From Cordylochernes scorpioides (taxonomy: Eukaryota > Arthropoda > Arachnida > Pseudoscorpiones > Chernetidae): DNA of 64,000 nucleotides. The notes under the pieces were generated by a model. It was given only the letters and a program-made list of their open reading frames with translations, searched no databases and was not told the DNA's origin. The stretch spans positions 30,693,363 to 30,757,362 of the forward strand of contig CP092868.1 of NCBI GenBank assembly GCA_030710605.1, in the 5' to 3' direction. The translations under genes and the position numbers were made by a program. Below, one piece after another: positions 1 to 11,656 of the stretch; within the stretch, counting starts at the first letter, position 1, and each line of letters starts with the position of its first letter.

Positions 1-120
1 CCCTTTTTGATTTGTTTTTGTCACTTTTTGGCGTTCCGAAAATAAACAATAAAATGCTGTATCAGACTTTACTAAGACAATAAAGATTTGCTAAAAATAA
101 ATGTGTACGAAGATGTTGCA
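1..120 (+). repeat. Gypsy-1 5' LTR, right part
   Basis: These bases repeat at 4353-4472, so they are the end of the 5' LTR of the Gypsy-1 element. The window cuts off about 83 bp of its left side. No difference from the 3' LTR was seen over the shared 120 bp, which suggests a recent insertion. Confidence 0.93.
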
Positions 121-122
121 TT

Positions 123-135
123 TGGCGACGAGGAT
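123..135 (+). other. Gypsy-1 primer-binding site, tRNA-Ser(GCU)
   Basis: TGGCGACGAGGAT lies 2 nt after the LTR end. It is complementary to the 3' end, including CCA, of animal tRNA-Ser(GCU) as I recall it. A tRNA-Ser primer is typical of the mag lineage of Ty3/Gypsy elements. Confidence 0.8.
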
Positions 136-272
136 ATAAGAGTAAGTACCCTCGAATTTTGAAGTAAATATTTTTAGAAAATATCTTTGATTTTGCATAT
201 AATTGAAAGTAAATTTTAAAAGACACAAATTGCAAAGTTTTAGGATGCAAATTTAAGAAAGAGTGAAAAAAA

Positions 273-3200
273 ATGGCTAGTTACCAATTTAAGGAATATA
301 ATGAGGAAACTGAAACTTTTGAAACGTTTTATGAACGATTGGAACAGTTTCTCATATTGGAGGAGGCAGGGGATGAGAAGAAAAAGGCTTATCTCCTAAC
401 CCTCATGGGAAGTAAAACATATGGTGTTTTGAAGAATTTGTGCAGTCCTATTCTACCTAAAGATAAAACTTTTGATAACCTAATAGATATCTTGAAAAGG
501 CACTTCTCTCCAAAGCGCTCAATTGTAGTAGAGAGGTTCATTTTTTTTAAAAGAATGCAATTAAAGGAAGAAAGCATCTCGGATTACTTGGTGGAAATTA
601 AGCGTTTGGCTTCCTCATGCAACTTTGGAAATTTTCTGGAGGATTCTTTACGTGATAAAATGGTTTGTGGATTATATAATGCCAAAATACAAAATAGAAT
701 TTTGTCGGAGGGCGACATTTCTTTAGCTAAAGTAATTGAGATAGCATTATCTATGGAAGCGGCCGAGAAAAATACAAAATTATTTCACTTGGAGCAGGGT
801 GAAGATTGTGTAGATAAGTTGAGGATGGAACGCAAGGTTGAATCAAATTTCCAGAATGGCAAATGTAAACATTGTGGTAAACAGCATAAAGAACTATGTA
901 GATTTAAGGAGGCGATATGCTTTAAGTGTAATAAAAAAGGACACATTGCCTCAATATGTTGGAGCAGTAGAAGAAATCTAAGGCAACATCAGAATCAGCC
1001 GGGAAATATACATCAGATAGGAGACCAAGAAGAGGAGGAAGAGTATGTCCAGAAAATTATAAGCGTGACGATACCTGAGTATAAAATTAATTTTGCCTCA
1101 AGTGACCCTCCCTATCTGATGGAGTTAAAAGTAGAAGGAAACTTTATTAAATTTGAAATGGATACGGGTAGTGGTCTAACACTGATATCAGAAAAGGATT
1201 TTAAAAATAGTCTTCAACACTTGAAATTGGAAAAAGCAAGTATTATTGTAAGAACTTATGATGGTACCGTGGTACCCATTCTGGGTAAAATCAATGTCAA
1301 AGTGGAGTGTCAAGATATTACTTACAAACTTAGAGCGTTGGTGGTGAAAGGAGAAAAGAGGGCTTTGATGGGAAGAGAATGGATAAATAGATTGAAATTG
1401 GGCTGTTTCGCGGTAAAACATATGCCTGTGGAAAATACCATTGAGGAAATTTTGAAGGAAAATCAAGCCCTATTTGTGGAGTCAACCGAACCAATAAAAG
1501 GTTTCACATTTTCAGTAAACATGTGTGATGTGAATCCAATTTTCCATAAGGCTCGTCCGGTGCCTTTCGCCATTAGGCCAGCAGTTACTGAAGCATTAGA
1601 CAAAATGGTGGCTAAGGGTTATCTATGTGAGGTGGCGAGCAGTAAATGGGCCACTCCAGTGGTTGTAGTGCCGAAGAAAAATAAAGAGATCAGAATTTGC
1701 TGCGACTTCAAGGTAACTCTAAATAAATATTTGGACACTGCGGCCTATCCCCTTCCCACACAGCAAGATTTATTCTCCACATTGGCCAAGGGAAAATACT
1801 TTTCTAAATTGGACTTGAGGAACGCTTATCTGCAATTAGAGGTGGACCCAGGCACCCGACCGTTACTAACGATAAATACTCATAAAGGGCTTTTCAGGTT
1901 TAAGAGAATGCCATTTGGATTGGCAAATGCGCCCAGTTATTTTCAATCTGTAATGGATAGGGTTTTGTCAGGTATAGGAGGCGTAATTTGTTATATTGAT
2001 GATGTCCTTATAGCCACAGCATCAATTGAAGAACATCTGGCGTTGTTGAAGACTATATTTGCTCGCTTGGCGAAGTATAATATCAAACTAAAGAAAGAAA
2101 AATGCCTATTTTTGCAAAAAGAAATTGAATATTTAGGACATCTTGTCACGGAAGAGGGCATCAGACCTTTAGATCATAAGGTACAAGCAATACAGAAGGC
2201 CAAAACGCCTACGAATATCTCTGAATTAAGGTCATTTCTTGGTTTGGTAAACTTTTATGGGAAGTTCATACCCAATTTGCCAGAGCTTTTGAAGCCTCTT
2301 CATGAGCTTCTTCACAAAAAACGTCCTTGGGTTTGGACAAAGGAATGTGGAGAGGCCATTGACAAGTGCAAGAATAGCATTACCTCGGAGAGGGTGCTAG
2401 TCCCTTATGATGCGACTTTGCCATTGTGTTTGGCCACTGATGCATCGCAGATTGGAGTGGGCGCTGTGTTGTCACATATTATAGAAGGCCAGGAGAGACC
2501 GATTATGTTTGCCTCACGGACTTTATCGGTAGCAGAACAAAATTATTCTCAGATTGAGAAGGAGGCTCTAGCCATTATTTATGGAGTTACCAAGTTTCAT
2601 CAATTTATTTATGGAAGGAAATTTATTCTTATTACAGACCATAAGCCATTGGTGACCATTTTGGGCTCAAGATCAGGAATCCCCACCTTATCTACTTCAA
2701 GATTGCAGCGTTGGGCGCTTATTTTGTCAGCTTATACTTACGATATTAAATTTCGAAGAACTCAAGACCATGGGAATGCAGATCTTCTGTCACGTTTTCC
2801 TGTGGGCTGTGAAGAAATTCCAAGATTAAATAATGTCTATGCTTTATCCTATGTGGAAGAATTGCCGATCACAGCAGAGGAAATTGCCACGGAAACTGAA
2901 AAAGACGAAGTGCTCTCATTGGCCAAATTTTATACTCAGCAAGGCTGGCCTGAAAAGGTGGCTGATCACCTCAGACCTTATTTTCAAAGGAAACTTGAGC
3001 TAACTGTAGATGGGGAGTGTTTGGTTTGGGGAATGAGAGTTGTCATTCCACCATCTCTCAGAATAAAAATGTTGAACTGTCTTCATGAGACTCATTCCGG
3101 TATGAACAAAATGAAGGCTGTAGCAAGATCACATTTTTGGTGGCCTAATCTAGATACCCAAATCGAGTTTTTGGTAAATAAGTGCAGAAGCTGTCAGCAA

Positions 3201-4259
3201 TCCCAGGATGGGCCAAATAAAGGAAAATGGCAACCCTGGAAATGGTCAACCAGACCTTGGCAAAGAATTCACATTGATTTTGCAAATAAGGAAAACATTA
3301 ATTTATTAATAGTAGTAGATAGTCATTCAAAGTGGATCGAAGCCATCCCAATGAGAGAGACCACCACACGCAAAACCATTGAGCAACTACGGCGACTTTT
3401 TTCTTCCTATGGTCTACCGGAGGAACTTGTATCTGATAATGGACCTCAGTTTACTGGTAGTGAAATGAAAGGTTTTCTGGAAGGAAATGGAATTAAACAA
3501 ACATTGATCCCGGCGTACCACCCGCAAAGTAATGGCTTGGCTGAAAGAGCGGTTAGAACAATTAAGACTGCCCTGGATAAAAATAAAAGGAAAATTGGGG
3601 ATACCATTCAAGACACCTTATCAAAAGTTCTTCTGGCATATCGAAGCACCCCGCATGTGACAACGGGAAAGACTCCATCAGAGCTCTTTATTGGGCGTGC
3701 GCTTCGAACCAGAGTATCGTTGATACATCCCAGCTTGGCATCTAGAGTTAGGGACCAGCAAGCCAGGCAAATGAAGTATGATCGGCGAACCCATTTGGAA
3801 GAATTCCAGATAGATGATTTAGTGTGGTGTAAAAACTTTAGAGGTGGTGATAAATGGATCCCAGGAAAAATTGTGGGCAAGAAGGGAACTAGAGTCTACA
3901 CCATTTTGATCCACGGACAGGTAAAGGCCTATCACAGGGATCAAATTAGAAAAAGGTGGAGGAATGGTGAGGAAGATGAGAGTGGAGATGGAGAGCGTCA
4001 ACCCGAGCACTCAAGAGGAGCAGGTCCCAGTGCCATAATCTCGGAGGTTGTACGAGACAGAGGTTATATGGAGTCGCTGTCGCCAGGACTAACTAGCCAG
4101 CGGTCGGATCAAGATTCAGAGGTTCAGAGTGATACAGACGATGGAAAGTCATTGGAGCCTCTTCGCTCGCTGGACCCCGAGGCCTTGAAAGAGGAGGGTC
4201 CTGTCCTGAGGCGGAACCCACCTCGAGCGAGGAGACCGCCTGTGAGATTTCGTGTTTGA
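273..4259 (+). CDS. Gypsy-1 Gag-Pol polyprotein, intact
   Basis: A single 1328-codon frame encodes a complete Ty3/Gypsy polyprotein. A Gag domain is followed by two zinc knuckles: C198-x2-C-x3-H-x3-C, then C216-x2-C-x4-H-x4-C. The retropepsin motif DTGS is at D297 and the reverse transcriptase motif YIDD at 574-577. An RNase H acidic motif (TDAS) has D723. The integrase HHCC finger starts near H938, and the D1002, D1055, E1091 triad has the usual 35-residue spacing. No stop or frameshift breaks it and all catalytic residues I checked are present. The paired unequal knuckles and the Ser primer site fit the mag-like lineage. Gag and Pol share one frame, so Gag excess would need proteolysis or another mechanism. 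There is no envelope ORF. It lies in the opposite orientation to the Copia element it interrupts. Confidence 0.95.
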   Translation: MASYQFKEYNEETETFETFYERLEQFLILEEAGDEKKKAYLLTLMGSKTYGVLKNLCSPILPKDKTFDNLIDILKRHFSPKRSIVVERFIFFKRMQLKEESISDYLVEIKRLASSCNFGNFLEDSLRDKMVCGLYNAKIQNRILSEGDISLAKVIEIALSMEAAEKNTKLFHLEQGEDCVDKLRMERKVESNFQNGKCKHCGKQHKELCRFKEAICFKCNKKGHIASICWSSRRNLRQHQNQPGNIHQIGDQEEEEEYVQKIISVTIPEYKINFASSDPPYLMELKVEGNFIKFEMDTGSGLTLISEKDFKNSLQHLKLEKASIIVRTYDGTVVPILGKINVKVECQDITYKLRALVVKGEKRALMGREWINRLKLGCFAVKHMPVENTIEEILKENQALFVESTEPIKGFTFSVNMCDVNPIFHKARPVPFAIRPAVTEALDKMVAKGYLCEVASSKWATPVVVVPKKNKEIRICCDFKVTLNKYLDTAAYPLPTQQDLFSTLAKGKYFSKLDLRNAYLQLEVDPGTRPLLTINTHKGLFRFKRMPFGLANAPSYFQSVMDRVLSGIGGVICYIDDVLIATASIEEHLALLKTIFARLAKYNIKLKKEKCLFLQKEIEYLGHLVTEEGIRPLDHKVQAIQKAKTPTNISELRSFLGLVNFYGKFIPNLPELLKPLHELLHKKRPWVWTKECGEAIDKCKNSITSERVLVPYDATLPLCLATDASQIGVGAVLSHIIEGQERPIMFASRTLSVAEQNYSQIEKEALAIIYGVTKFHQFIYGRKFILITDHKPLVTILGSRSGIPTLSTSRLQRWALILSAYTYDIKFRRTQDHGNADLLSRFPVGCEEIPRLNNVYALSYVEELPITAEEIATETEKDEVLSLAKFYTQQGWPEKVADHLRPYFQRKLELTVDGECLVWGMRVVIPPSLRIKMLNCLHETHSGMNKMKAVARSHFWWPNLDTQIEFLVNKCRSCQQSQDGPNKGKWQPWKWSTRPWQRIHIDFANKENINLLIVVDSHSKWIEAIPMRETTTRKTIEQLRRLFSSYGLPEELVSDNGPQFTGSEMKGFLEGNGIKQTLIPAYHPQSNGLAERAVRTIKTALDKNKRKIGDTIQDTLSKVLLAYRSTPHVTTGKTPSELFIGRALRTRVSLIHPSLASRVRDQQARQMKYDRRTHLEEFQIDDLVWCKNFRGGDKWIPGKIVGKKGTRVYTILIHGQVKAYHRDQIRKRWRNGEEDESGDGERQPEHSRGAGPSAIISEVVRDRGYMESLSPGLTSQRSDQDSEVQSDTDDGKSLEPLRSLDPEALKEEGPVLRRNPPRARRPPVRFRV

Positions 4260-4269
4260 AGAGAGAAGA
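4258..4269 (+). other. Gypsy-1 polypurine tract
   Basis: An all-purine run GAAGAGAGAAGA overlaps the Pol stop codon and lies directly before the TG that opens the 3' LTR. This is the expected place for the plus-strand primer. Confidence 0.7.
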
Positions 4270-4472
4270 TGGTGATATATAGCTAGCAATAAATATGTAT
4301 ATATATATGTTTCTATGAAAATGTTAATCTGCAAGACGCAGGTTATCATCATCCCTTTTTGATTTGTTTTTGTCACTTTTTGGCGTTCCGAAAATAAACA
4401 ATAAAATGCTGTATCAGACTTTACTAAGACAATAAAGATTTGCTAAAAATAAATGTGTACGAAGATGTTGCA
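4270..4472 (+). repeat. Gypsy-1 3' LTR
   Basis: About 203 bp, opening TG and ending CA. Its last 120 bp equal 1-120. It contains AATAAA-like signals. Right of position 4472 the sequence changes at once to Copia reverse transcriptase coding sequence on the minus strand, which marks the insertion point. Confidence 0.88.
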
Positions 4473-7400
4473 TTGAATTTATCTAAAATCTTGTTTATGT
4501 ATGAAGATTGGTGGATATAGATCTTCGATCTATCCTCTGATTGTTCAATCTGAAGTCCTACGAAATAATCTGCATCTCTAGACGTTATATTGAACTCGTG
4601 AGATAGTTCCTGGACGATAGAATCGATATCGTCCTTGTTCCGAGACATGAGAAGTCCATCATCGACGTAAAGAGCAAGGATCATTTGAGTGTCGTTAATA
4701 GTTCCGGTGAAAACACATTGATCTGCATTAGATTGAAAAAAATTGTGTTTCTCTAAGAAGGATTTAAACTTCCTATTCCAATTTCTGGACGATTGTTTCA
4801 GTCCATATAGACTCTTTTGTAGTTTACAAACAAAATTGTGTCCTTGAGAGAAACCTTCTGGTTGTTCTAAGTATATGACTTCGTCTAGGTCACCATATAA
4901 AAATGCAGTCTTTACGTCAAATTGTTTTAAGAACATTCTTTCTGATGCCGCGTTTGCTAGTAACACTCGAAGTGATTCATATCTGACAACAGGACTGAAG
5001 GTGTCGAAATAGTCTACGTTCTTCCTTTGTGTGTAACCCTTAGCTACAAGTCTAGCCTTAAATTTAGGTGCCGTAGAGTTGGGATGGGATTTTAGCTTAT
5101 AAACCCATTTACTTCCTATTGGCTTATATCCGTCTGGTAGGGTTTCGAGTGACCATGTGTTATTAGATTCTAACGCTTTTATTTCTTCTTTCATTGCATC
5201 CAACCATTTTTCGGCATTTGGACTTTCCATAGCATCTTTATAGGTTGAAGGCTCATCGACAAAATGGTAGTTACAAGAATCTGCTTTCTTTTTAGATCGA
5301 GTTATCATCGGGTGGAATGCCGGCGGCGTGGGAAATTGTAGCGTTGTAGGTGATTCATCCTCGGTCGGTGGTGCCGGCGGGTTAAAGTCAATGTTTATTG
5401 GGATGAGGTTTTCTCCCTCTAGTTCGTAATGTTGGAGTTTTGTCTCGTTAAAAGTAACATCTTTAGAGATAGAAATCTTTCTAGTAGAAGGGTTCCAGAG
5501 TCGAAGGTTAGTGCATGTTTTATCGTACCCTAAGAAAATCATCTTTTGTGATTTCTTATCCCATTTCCTTCTACGTTCTTTAGGTGTATGCAACCATGCT
5601 TCACAGCCGAAAATCTTTAGATTATATAAACTAACTTTTCTTCCGAAAAAGAGTTCATAGGGTGTGGTATTGGGAGCTTGTTTAGTGAATGTTCGGTTTA
5701 GAATGAAGGTTGCAGTATTGCAAGCTTCTGCCCAAAGTTCTTCGGGAAGATTTCGTGCGCACAGCATCGATCGAGCTGCTTCGACAATAGTTCTATTGTC
5801 TCGTTCTACGCGCCCTATCTGTTCGTGAACATATGTAGCTGACAATTCATGCACTATTCCGAACTTTCTGCAAGTATTTGTGAAATCTTTACTGGTATAT
5901 TCTAGTGCATTATCGGTTCTAATCACTTTAATTTTATTGCCTGTTTGATTATAACTGCATCTAGCAAAGTTTTCAAATTTGTGTAAAATATCGGATTTGT
6001 GTCTAATGAAATCTATATGGCGAAAGCCACTGGAATAATCTTTGAATAAAATTAAATAAAGTGATCCTCCTATTGATTGTGTTGGCATAGGGCCGCAGAT
6101 ATAACTTAGAATGAACTCACCAGGATTGTACTCTTTTGTTTCAGACAAATGACTAGGCTTTCTGTGAGCTTTTCCTTCTTGGCAGCCTTGACAGAAGAAA
6201 TCGTCTTCTTTTATGTCCTCTCGGTTTGCAAACCGTTGATCAATCCTTTCTTGGGCATTTCTCGAATAGTGGTGAGTGAGATGTGTGCTAGTCTTTCGTG
6301 CCACAGTTGGAGGTTGTTGATCTTTGCAGAAAATCCTTGTGAAGATGAAGTAACTCGGAACATCATCTTGTAGAGCCCATCTTGGCGTTGTCCAACTGCT
6401 TTCAGATCTTTTCTTGAGTAGATGCGCAGCTCATCCTTGTCGATGTCTACTCGGTATCCCTTTTCAGTGCACATTCCCAGGCTGAACAAATTTTTCTTGA
6501 GCTTCGAAGAGTAGAGCACATTCCTGATTGATGTTGTAATCCATTCTCCATTCACCATGGCAAGGATTTCAATGTCACCTGTACCTTCTGCAAGGACGGA
6601 AGTGTTGTCTCCAAGGTATATTCTATGATCGTTGTGGATCGGAGTGAAGGACTTGAACCATTCACGTCGGAAGGTCATGCTGCAGCTAGCTCCGCTATCT
6701 GCCCACCATATGTCGCAATCATTCCTCTTTAGGATGGTATCAGCGTTGAAACCTTTATGATCACAATCTCCTGCTTGGTTCTTCCGCTTCTCGTTTTTCT
6801 TCTGCTGGTCGGCAATCCGTTTCCGACATTCCCGTGACCAATGACCAATCTTGTGACAATAATGGCATTCAGTCTTTTTCTTTAGTTCTGATATCTTTCC
6901 TGAATCAGTCTTCTTTATGTTATCTTCTTTGATTCTTGGTTTAGTCTGTTGGTAGAATGCTGTACCTTGCGAGGAATCGGCCTGCTGGTTTCTACATTCT
7001 TCAATCAGAAGACGTGCTGATAAGTTCTCTAGAGTCTGCGTAATCGGCGCTTAAGACTCCCATGCTGGGATGAAATACCGCATGCTCGAAGGAAGAGAGT
7101 TTATTATCTTTGCCACTTTCTGGTCATCTGTAATCGTTCCTCCTGCATCCTGAATTCTTGCACTAAGATTTTCAATCTTGGCGATATAGCTGCTGACATC
7201 CTCTGATGACGACATTCGGGCGTCAAAAAATTGTTGCCACAACATGCCAATTGCGATCTCTGATCTCTGTTCGTGGATGGACATGAGCCTTGTCCACATT
7301 TGAGCGGCAGTTTTACAGGACATCAAAGGTTCTAGAAATCTTAATTCAAGTGCCTGTGATATAAGCATTCGGGCTTTGATATCTTTGGCGTGCCATGCAT

Positions 7401-7569
7401 CCTGTATAGCAGAGGTAGCGTCACTTACCTCTGGTTTGATTTCTTTGCCGTCCACGATATCCAAAAGTTGATTTTGCTCTAGTAGTAGTCGGAACTGAAA
7501 TTTCCAAAGGGAGAAGTTTTCGCCTTTGAACTGGCGGACTTGATTCTCAAGGTGCGTCATATTTAGCAC
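4473..7569 (-). pseudogene. Copia element Gag-Pol, disrupted
   Basis: A Ty1/Copia Gag-Pol reads leftward from an ATG at 7569. Gag carries the UBN2/DUF4219-type start and a CX2CX4HX4C knuckle near 6850-6810. Protease shows WADSGAS just before 6678. GAG-pre-integrase shows LWHERLAHIS, followed by integrase and a reverse transcriptase with YVDD. Lesions I can see are an in-frame TAA at 7051-7053, a frameshift near 6215-6225 between the pre-integrase and integrase parts, and Tyr where the first integrase Asp of the usual D-x-CGP motif should be. The frame ends at KFN, where Gypsy-1 is inserted. The missing RNase H end and 3' LTR should lie left of this window. Confidence 0.93.
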
Positions 7570-7621
7570 GAGTTAGGCTTAGCAGTTTCACTTTAGGTTT
7601 GCTTCTTCAAATTTGGGGCGT

Positions 7622-7638
7622 AGTCAAGACCCATAACC
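7622..7638 (-). other. Copia primer-binding site
   Basis: On the minus strand GGTTATGGGTCTTGAC follows the LTR end. It closely resembles the primer site of Drosophila copia, which uses an internal half of initiator tRNA-Met. Confidence 0.6.
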
Positions 7639-7825
7639 TATTGGAAATATTAACGAATGACTCGTTAAAGCAGAGTGCCAATTGATTTATTGGTTATACA
7701 AGTTTAGAGAAAATCAAAAGAGGGATAGAATGACAGTTGTAATCAGCCAGCAGCAGGCAGGAAGGGAGGAGGGGTAGGTAGTGACGTCACACATGGTATC
7801 AGGTGGCGCCGCCGCAGTGTACATG
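7639..7825 (-). repeat. Copia 5' LTR, approximate
   Basis: On the minus strand this segment ends TTTCCAATA beside the primer site. That mirrors the TGTTGGAA start usual for Copia LTRs, with one change at the end. The other edge is set by where Gypsy-2 integrase coding sequence resumes near 7820-7830, so it is uncertain by some tens of bases. Confidence 0.55.
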
Positions 7826-10721
7826 TGTCAAAGTTCGACTTGGGATGAAACAGCGACTCTATAAATTTCACATTTCTAACAGTCTTCGAATGATGTTTTT
7901 CATTCAAGGGTTTGAGCAATTCCATTTGCTTTTGAAGCTGTTGAACAAATTCTTCAGCATGCAGGTGATGTTTAGAATCATCAAAGAATTCGCCAGGCAG
8001 TCTGATGGTTTTGCCATATACCATCTGAGACAAAGAATGGTTGTTATCTTTGTTGATAGCACAGCACGCAAGCCTAGGAGAACTGTTGGCAGCGTTTCTG
8101 TCCACTTAATATTATTGTGGGCACGAATGGCAGTTTTAATGTTTCTATGAAGCCTTTCAATCTTCCCGTTACACTGAGGGTGGTATGCCGTGGAATGACG
8201 AAGTTTGATACCACACAGCGTTGTTAAATCTTTGAAAAGTTGAGAAGTAAACTGCTTTCCTTGGTCTGATATCACTGTATGAGGTGCTCCAAATCTAACA
8301 ATCCAGATTTCGTAGAACGCTCTCGCTACCGTTTCAGACTTCATATCTGGTAGCGGAACAACTTCCATCCAGCTGGTGTACCTGTCGATGCAGGTCAGAC
8401 AGTAGATGTTACCATTCGATGGAGGTAAAGGACCAATTAGATCGATGTGGACAACACTAAATCTTTCATCCACTTCTTGATATTTGCCTATTTCTGATTT
8501 CGTGTGTATCGACACCTTGCACTTTTGGCAGTTGACACAAGCTTGAGCCCATTTCCTAATGTCTTTATTCATATTGGGCCATATAAATCTTGACGTTAAT
8601 TGTTTAGTTGTGGCTTTGATGCCTGGGTGTGAGAGTTCGTGGAAGTTCCTAAAAACCATCATTCGGAATTTAATTGGAATGAATGGTCTAATATTATTGG
8701 TAGACACGTCACACCATAACAAATTGCCTGATTGTAGTGGGCATTGCTTAAAATTTAGAGAGGTATTCTTTGAAATCAGGTTTTGTAGTTCTGAATCACC
8801 AGTTTGTTCTTTGGCGATCTCTTCATAGTCGATAGTTGTGATAGCATCAACTCTGGACAGAGCATCGGCGACTATGTTGTCAGTACCTTTTATGTACTTG
8901 ATGTCAGTAGTGAATTGGGAAATGTATTGTAGATGTCTTAATTGTCTAGGAGAAGCTTTCTCATTTTTTTGTTTGAATGCGTAAATTAAAGGTTTGTGAT
9001 CAGTCAAAATTGTAAATTCACGTGCCTCAAGCAGGTGCTTGAAGAATTTGATAGACAAATATATTGCGAGAAGCTCTCTATCATATGTACTATAATTGCA
9101 TTGAGCAGGATTTAATTTTTTAGAGAAAAATGCTATTGGTTTCCAATTATTATTGTCAAGCTGTTGGAGAACTGATCCAACTGCCCGATCTGAAGCATCT
9201 GTACAGAGTGAGATAGGCAGTTCAGTATCGGGGTAGGCTAACAGTGCTGTATTAGCTAGGGCTTGTTTGCATTTTTCAAACTGAACTTCAGCTTCTTCAG
9301 TCCATTTTATTTCGCTTCTATCCTTTTTCTTGGCACCCCTCAAGTATTCATGAAGGATTGCCTGAGTCTCTGCGGCATTGTTCAAAAAGGTACGATAAAA
9401 GTTTAGCATACCCAAAATATATGCGTAATTCATGAACCTTTTTTTGGTTTCTTATGTTCTAGAATAGCTTTAACCTTTGTTGGGAGTGGTTTCACACCGT
9501 GAGAGGTAATTAGGTATCCTAGAAAATCAATTTCATGTACTAGGAATTTAGATTTAGAAAGATTGATTCTCAATCCATAGGAATTTAGTCTGCTGAATAA
9601 GGTTTCAAGGTGGCTATAATGCTCTTCCTCTGTTTTAGAGGCTACCAGTATATCATCTAAGTAGACAAATGCAAAGTCCAAGTTTCTTAAGACTTCATGC
9701 ATGAATCTCTGAAAGGTAGCAGTAGCATTTCTAAGACCGAAACTCATTACATTAAATTCGAATAGCCCAAAAGGAGTAATGATGGCAGTCTTTGGTTTAT
9801 CCTCTTCAGCAATTGGAATCTGATAGAATGCCTTGCATGGGTCTATTTTTGAGTACACACGAATACCTTTTAAGATGTGGTGGAAATCGTCCAGTCTAGG
9901 GATTGGATAACGATCTGGAAGTGTAGCTGCATTGAGTCTTCTATAATCACCACAAGGTCTTAGTGACTCGTCCTTTTTTGAAACTAAATGTAGTGGACTC
10001 GCCCAAGGAGAATTTGAGGGTCTAATTATTCCATTATTCAACATATATTGAAATTCTGCCTTAGCAAGAGTTAATCTCTGTGAATCTAGACGACGGGCTT
10101 TTGAGTGAATTGGCTGACCTCTTGTAGGAATATAATGCTTAACGCTATGTTTTGCTTCTACAAAATCTGATGGTGGCCTACATAGGTAGGATATTTGGTT
10201 AGGATAGCGCTGACCTTGGATGATGAGTTTAGAGTGCTAATATTTCCCATGTCTGAGATTGACTGAATGACGCCTCTTATGGAAAGATTAGTTATTCCAT
10301 CAATTAGGCGTTTATTTTTTATATCAATAATCAATCCAAAGTTGTTCAGAAAGTCTGCTCCTATTATTTCTCTGTTGGTATTGGCGATTACAAAAGGCCA
10401 TTGAAATTGACGTCGAAGTCCGATATCCAAATTTCTAACCTTTGTTCCATAGGTAACAATTTCTGTACCATTGGCTGCTTATAATTTATAATCAGAGCTA
10501 GGCATCCTATTTTTATCCTTTGGAGGTATTATAGATATATCAGCACCACTGTCCACCAAAAAGCGCAATCCCGTGTTTTTTCCGTCACAAATAATCGGAG
10601 ATTGCGATAATCTTGAATGCCGGCAGAAGAGCTTGTCGCTACTCTGTCCGCCGGTTGGAGTTTTCCGACTCTTTCCAACTGCACGGAGGCCTGCATTTAT
10701 TTTGCAAGCAATTAGATCCAA
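7826..10721 (-). pseudogene. Gypsy-2 Pol, degenerate
   Basis: A broken Ty3/Gypsy Pol reads leftward. Protease (VDSGADIS) is near 10560. Reverse transcriptase is at 10044-9430 with YLDD. RNase H (CTDASDRAVG) and integrase are at 9433-7904, with an HHCC finger, IDLIGP, SDQGKQFT and the E of GKIERLHR. Frames break at about 10479 (stop), between 10158 and 10044, at 9430-9440 (frameshift between connection and RNase H) and near 8090 (frameshift in the integrase C-terminal part). The C-terminal coding then stops near 7825, where the Copia LTR begins. The 3' end of Gypsy-2 should therefore lie left of the window, beyond the rest of the Copia element. Confidence 0.92.
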
Positions 10722-11457
10722 AGCGAAAATGGTAATAGCAATATCTTCCTCTTTGATCGAAGGAACTTTGAGAATTACTTCTCGGTCTTGACTGAGTCCT
10801 ATTTTTGGATCGAGATCTAGATCTATTCAGTCTCAATTCGGACACTTGCCGTTCAAGATCTTCCAATTTGGCGATCAAGCGATCTGTTGATGAAGAAGGC
10901 ACTTCCGCATCATATATTTCTTTGGAAAAGTTTATTTCATTTATTTTATCGGCCATTATGGCCAATTTGCTAATGTCCTCATCGCTTACAATAAGTATAT
11001 TCTTTATGGATGTGGGCAGTTTATCGAGCCATAAAGTTTTTATTAAATTGTCAGAGATATCTGGGGTAGCGAGGGATCTGAGCTTTTGTAATAACTGGCT
11101 CGGCTTCATGTCTCCGAGCTCTATACCAGAAATTAACTTTTTAATTCTCAACCCTTCACTTTCTCTGAACAATTCAAGTAGTCGTGATTTACATTCAGAG
11201 TACTTGTTGTCGCTTTTGCTATTAATTATGTCCCAAATGTTTTCTATATATTTAAGTTCTAATTGGGAGATCAAATAATTAAATTTGGTGTCTTCCTGAA
11301 TAATTCCACCTATTTTGAACTGTGCTTCTACCTGGAAGAACCATATTTCAGGTTTTTCAACCCAGAAAGGCGGTATTTTAACACTAACTTTGCATATTTC
11401 TGAGGTATCGCTAGGCTTATTTTCTGTTTCCATTTTACGTAAATTTAAATTCGACAC
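10639..11457 (-). CDS. Gypsy-2 Gag
   Basis: A 272-codon frame encodes a Gag of the arthropod Gypsy type that lacks a CCHC knuckle. It has a capsid-like region starting near residue 27 (PPFWVEKPEIWF) and an Arg/Ser-rich stretch near 210-230. A C-terminal Cys-rich motif reads CYYHFRFGSNC-x5-CRPPC. It overlaps the protease-containing Pol frame by about 80 nt in another register. That could be a natural frameshift design or a later indel. Given the breaks in Pol, the element as a whole is dead. Confidence 0.85.
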   Translation of the reverse strand: MSNLNLRKMETENKPSDTSEICKVSVKIPPFWVEKPEIWFFQVEAQFKIGGIIQEDTKFNYLISQLELKYIENIWDIINSKSDNKYSECKSRLLELFRESEGLRIKKLISGIELGDMKPSQLLQKLRSLATPDISDNLIKTLWLDKLPTSIKNILIVSDEDISKLAIMADKINEINFSKEIYDAEVPSSSTDRLIAKLEDLERQVSELRLNRSRSRSKNRTQSRPRSNSQSSFDQRGRYCYYHFRFGSNCLQNKCRPPCSWKESENSNRRTE

Positions 11458-11636
11458 AACAGCTTAGAGATAAGGTTAAAAATAAAAATATTGAGATAAA
11501 ATAATAAGGAAGATAATATAAAAACTTATCTTAGTCTTGAGATGATATCCCGATATCCTGGATGATGCTTCTTTTCAAGCTTGTATCACTTTTTGCATTT
11601 CTTTATCTCTTGAAATCTTCGTATGCTTTTTCTTTT

Positions 11637-11656
11637 CAATCACGTCCGGCTCACCA
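11637..11656 (-). other. Gypsy-2 primer-binding site, tRNA-Trp
   Basis: The minus strand reads TGGTGAGCCGGACGTGATTG. It matches the complement of the tRNA-Trp 3' end as I recall it, except for two bases. It directly abuts the LTR. Confidence 0.75.
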
